In this document: in pieces, positions 32,585 to 35,019 of the stretch
Position numbering within the stretch: position 1 is the first letter of the stretch
Layout of the letters: every line of letters begins with the position of its first letter
Assembly (NCBI GenBank): GCA_017533425.1
Contig: JAFXIE010000082.1
Location: 1 to 35,019 of the forward strand
DNA: 35,019 nt
Reading direction: 5' to 3'
Source of the DNA: Clostridia bacterium
Lineage (GTDB): Bacteria; Bacillota; Clostridia; Oscillospirales; QAMX01
Program-made: the position numbers and the translations under genes
Notes under the pieces: generated by a model
What the model was told of the DNA's origin: nothing
The model's input: only the letters and a program-made list of their open reading frames with translations
The model's database searches: none

Positions 32585-33529
32585 TTACCTCGCTTTAAGT
32601 GTTTTTTCGATGGCTGCCACAATCTGCTCCGTCACCTTCTCCGCCGTTCCCGACAGGGTGCAGCCGGCTGCGCGCGCATGGCCGCCGCCGCCGAAAAGGG
32701 CGCAGATCTCCGCGGCATTGACCGCGGTGGAGGTTCGCAGGCTGATCTTCCAGCCGCTTTCATCTTCAAGCTCCCGCAGGGTGACGCCCGCATCCACGCC
32801 GGCCACGCTGCGCGCCAGGGAGGAAACATCCTCCAGATCCTCCTCGGTGATGCCGAGATCCCGGCGCAGGGACATGGGCACATAGACGGCGGCAATGCGA
32901 TCCTCCGCAAAGAGGCGCATACCGCAAATGAGCTCCGCCTGCAGGCGCAGTGCGGCAAAGGTTTTCTCCTGAAAATAGGTTCTGTTGACCCCGCCGGCAT
33001 CAAAATCAAAGCGCAAAAGCTCCGATGCGATGCGGTGGGTCTCGGGGGTGGTGTTATCAAAGGCAAAGCAGCCGGTATCCGTGGATACGGCGATATAGAG
33101 GGCCTTTGCGATGTCCGCATCCAGGCTGACACCCCGGGCCGAAAGCAGGCGGAATATAATCTCTCCCGTGGCCGCAGCCTCCGGGACCACCAGCTTATCT
33201 TCACAGGGCACGCGGTTGTTCAGATGGTGGTCGATCACCACATCCGCCGGCAGATTTTTTGCCTCTGCCATCACCATATCCGGGGCGGCCACATCGGTGT
33301 AAACCACCGTGAAGCCCTAGCATTCCTCCGTCAGCAATCCTGCCAGCAGCTCGCGCTGCCGGGGCTGAAAGGAGGCGCCGGACAGCACAAAAGCCCGCTT
33401 TCCGAGCTTGCGCAGCCCCCGACAGAGAGCCGCTGCGCTGCCCACCGTATCCCCGTCGGGATTTCTGTGGGTGATGATGAGATAGTCATTGCCCTCGCGC
33501 AGTCTCTGCGCGCAAATCACCTCATTCAT
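32585..33529 (-). CDS. nrnA: DHH-family phosphoesterase (NrnA-type oligoribonuclease/pAp phosphatase) with in-frame TAG
   Basis: The frame from ATG 33529 encodes the DHH domain opening (ITHRNPDGDTVGSAAALC, residues 19-36), runs to ...LLTEEC, meets TAG at codon 71 (33317-33319), and continues without shift into GFTVVYTDVAAPDM, VIDHHLNN (the DHH motif, about 98-105) and C-terminal GGGGHARAAG of the DHHA1 domain. Total 313 amino acids plus the TAG. NrnA degrades nanoRNAs and 3'-phosphoadenosine 5'-phosphate. If TAG stopped translation, neither half would hold all metal ligands. The start overlaps rbfA (ATGA-type) and truB follows by 8 bases, so the gene is in its normal operon place. See findings on TAG; mutation or assembly error are the simpler explanations. 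Confidence 0.88.
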
Positions 33530-33878
33530 CTTCCTTCTCCGCCTCAGCCGAGCTAAGCTCGTTCATTACGGAAAGGATGCGGCTGCCCTCGTTTAAGGAA
33601 TCATCCTTAAAGAAGCGCAGCTCCGGCACGGCGCGGAGATCCACCGCCCGGGAAAGCTCCCGCCGCAGATAACCCGCGGCGGACTTCAGTCCCTTGATGG
33701 TCTCCCCTTCTTCGCCGTAGCAGCTGATATATACCTTCGCACAGCCGAGATCCCTCGCCGTGTCCACGCGGGTGATGCTCACCAGGCCGGAGATCCGGGG
33801 ATCCTTCAGGCCGCGGATGAGCTCGGCGAGGGCACGGGCGATTTCCTCATTGATGCGATCAATTCGATATCCGGCCAT
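33522..33878 (-). CDS. rbfA: Ribosome-binding factor A
   Basis: This 118-residue single KH-like domain protein begins RIDRINEEIARALAELIRGLKDPRIS, continues VSITRVDTARDLGCAKVYIS and SAAGYLRRELSRAVDLRAVPELRFFKDDS, all diagnostic of RbfA, which aids maturation of the 30S subunit's 16S rRNA 5' end. It lies 3 bases after infB and overlaps nrnA by eight bases. Confidence 0.96.
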   Translation of the reverse strand: MAGYRIDRINEEIARALAELIRGLKDPRISGLVSITRVDTARDLGCAKVYISCYGEEGETIKGLKSAAGYLRRELSRAVDLRAVPELRFFKDDSLNEGSRILSVMNELSSAEAEKEDE

Positions 33879-33881
33879 GGC

Positions 33882-35019
33882 TTAGTCCCTGATCTCTTCC
33901 ATCACGAAGGACTCGATGATATCGCCTTCCTTGATGTCGTTGAACTTTTCAACGCCGATACCGCACTCAAAGCCCTGGGCAACCTCGCGGGCATCGTCCT
34001 TGAAGCGCTTGAGGGAGGCGATCTCCGCCTCGTAGATGACCACGCCGTCGCGGACGACGCGAGCCTTGGAGGAACGGGTGATCTTGCCCTCGCGAACCAT
34101 GCAGCCGGCAATGGTGCCGACGCCGCTGACGTGGAAGGTCTGGCGAACCTCGGCATGGCCGAGGACATTTTCGCGGAATTTCGGGGCGAGCATGCCCTTG
34201 ATGGCCGCCTCCATCTCCTCCACGCACTCGTAGATGATGCGGTAGGTGCGGGTTTCAACGCCGCTCTGGGCAGCGGAATCCCGGGCACCGGAGTCGGGAC
34301 GGACATTGAAGCCGATGATGACGGCCTCACTGGCCTTGGCGAGCATAACGTCGCTCTCGGTGATGCCGCCGACGCCGCCGTGGATGACCTTGACCTTGAC
34401 CTCGTTGTTGGAGAGCTTTTCCAGAGAGGCGCGGACGGCCTCCAGGGAGCCCTGCACGTCGGCCTTGACGATGAGGTTGAGGTTCTTGACGGTGCCTTCC
34501 TGGATCTGGGAGAAAATATCGTCGAGGCTGGCGCCCTTGGTCACGGGAGCGTTGGCCGCCGCCTTTTCCTCTTCCTTGCGCTGCTCGGCCAGCTCACGGG
34601 CCATGCGCTCATCGGATACAACATTGAAGATATCGCCGGCGCCGGGAACCTCCGCCATGCCGATGATCTCCACAGGCACGGAGGGGCCGGCTTCCTTCTG
34701 AACCTTGCCCTTATCATCCTTCATGGCGCGAACACGGCCGACGCTCTTGCCGGCGATAACGATATCGCCCGCATGGAGGGTGCCGTTCTGCACAAGCAGG
34801 GTAGCGATGGGGCCGCGGCCCTTGTCCAGCCGCGCCTCGACAACGGTGCCGGAGGCTGCGCGGTTGGGATTTGCCTTCAGCTCCTGCATTTCGGCGGTGA
34901 GCAGCAGCATCTCCAGGAGGTTGGGCAGGCCCTCGCCGGTGTGGGCGGAAACCTTGCAGACGATGGTATCGCCGCCCCATTCCTCGGGCAGGATCTCATG
35001 CTCGGTCAGCTGCTGCATG
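33882..35019 (-). CDS. infB: Translation initiation factor IF-2, C-terminal part (cut by window edge)
   Basis: About 379 residues of IF-2 are present, from the end of the G domain ([21 protein letters not shown], including the G5 SAHTG element) through domain II ([29 protein letters not shown]), domain III ([15 protein letters not shown]...[14 protein letters not shown]) and the fMet-tRNA-binding C-terminal domain. The start and most of the G domain lie beyond the right edge; the ATG at 35018 is an internal methionine. Stop TAA, 3 bases before rbfA. Confidence 0.97.
   Translation of the reverse strand, partial: MQQLTEHEILPEEWGGDTIVCKVSAHTGEGLPNLLEMLLLTAEMQELKANPNRAASGTVVEARLDKGRGPIATLLVQNGTLHAGDIVIAGKSVGRVRAMKDDKGKVQKEAGPSVPVEIIGMAEVPGAGDIFNVVSDERMARELAEQRKEEEKAAANAPVTKGASLDDIFSQIQEGTVKNLNLIVKADVQGSLEAVRASLEKLSNNEVKVKVIHGGVGGITESDVMLAKASEAVIIGFNVRPDSGARDSAAQSGVETRTYRIIYECVEEMEAAIKGMLAPKFRENVLGHAEVRQTFHVSGVGTIAGCMVREGKITRSSKARVVRDGVVIYEAEIASLKRFKDDAREVAQGFECGIGVEKFNDIKEGDIIESFVMEEIRD

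Noticed and set aside
1-35019. tRNA or rRNA genes
   Set aside because: No cloverleaf-like GGTTC-A-ATCC blocks or rRNA stretches were noticed; GGTTC occurrences inspected fall inside coding regions. A covariance scan would be needed to be certain.

Overview
This window reads as the chromosome of a GC-rich anaerobic Firmicute, most likely a gut-type Clostridium-class organism near the Oscillospiraceae (inference). The support is a canonical T-box leader, a yybP-ykoY-type manganese leader, sigma-A promoters with 17-bp spacers, a ferredoxin-dependent 2-oxoacid oxidoreductase, and the order infB-rbfA-nrnA-truB-ribF. Almost all genes lie on the minus strand. No tRNA, rRNA, CRISPR array or intact insertion sequence was seen.

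Layout. 1-330: a gene-free stretch of short palindromes, several joined by a repeated AATATCAC linker. 331-1055 (-): a small membrane protein and a YbaK-type deacylase. 1200-4600 (+): two tandem metallo-beta-lactamase paralogues and an acyl-CoA synthetase. 4642-11289 (-): an eight-gene operon, ilvE, a P-loop ATPase, ferredoxin, vorB, vorA, vorC, an XRE-cupin regulator and an acyl-CoA synthetase. 11406-15740 (-): a leucine-type T-box controlling a LeuA-like protein that lacks its catalytic motifs, followed by a TIM-barrel/acyl-CoA synthetase fusion. 15763-17262: two divergent membrane proteins. 17310-20418 (-): a large lipoprotein behind a structured leader with terminator. 20503-23513 (-): a P-type cation ATPase behind a manganese riboswitch. 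23510-28473 (-): a MATE transporter and a heterodimeric ABC exporter. 28642-30708 (-): prmC and metK in one continuous frame. 30745-35019 (-): ribF, truB, nrnA, rbfA and the 3' part of infB.

The 4.6-15.4 kb block links branched-chain amino acids, 2-oxoacids, acyl-CoAs and free acids. It could run oxidatively (Stickland-like) or reductively (branched acids assimilated into amino acids); the leucine T-box on the neighbouring unit leans towards the second.

The most unusual signals are four. (1) Two otherwise intact conserved genes, vorA and nrnA, each hold one in-frame TAG, while TAG ends only 1 of 28 genes here, and that one has a second in-frame stop overlapping the next start. (2) The lipoprotein leader has the layout of a riboswitch of a class I do not recognise: closing stem, mutually exclusive antiterminator, terminator, RBS. 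(3) The release-factor methyltransferase prmC has no stop codon and runs into metK, the enzyme that makes its cofactor. (4) A leucine-T-box-controlled LeuA homologue has lost the metal-binding HxH.
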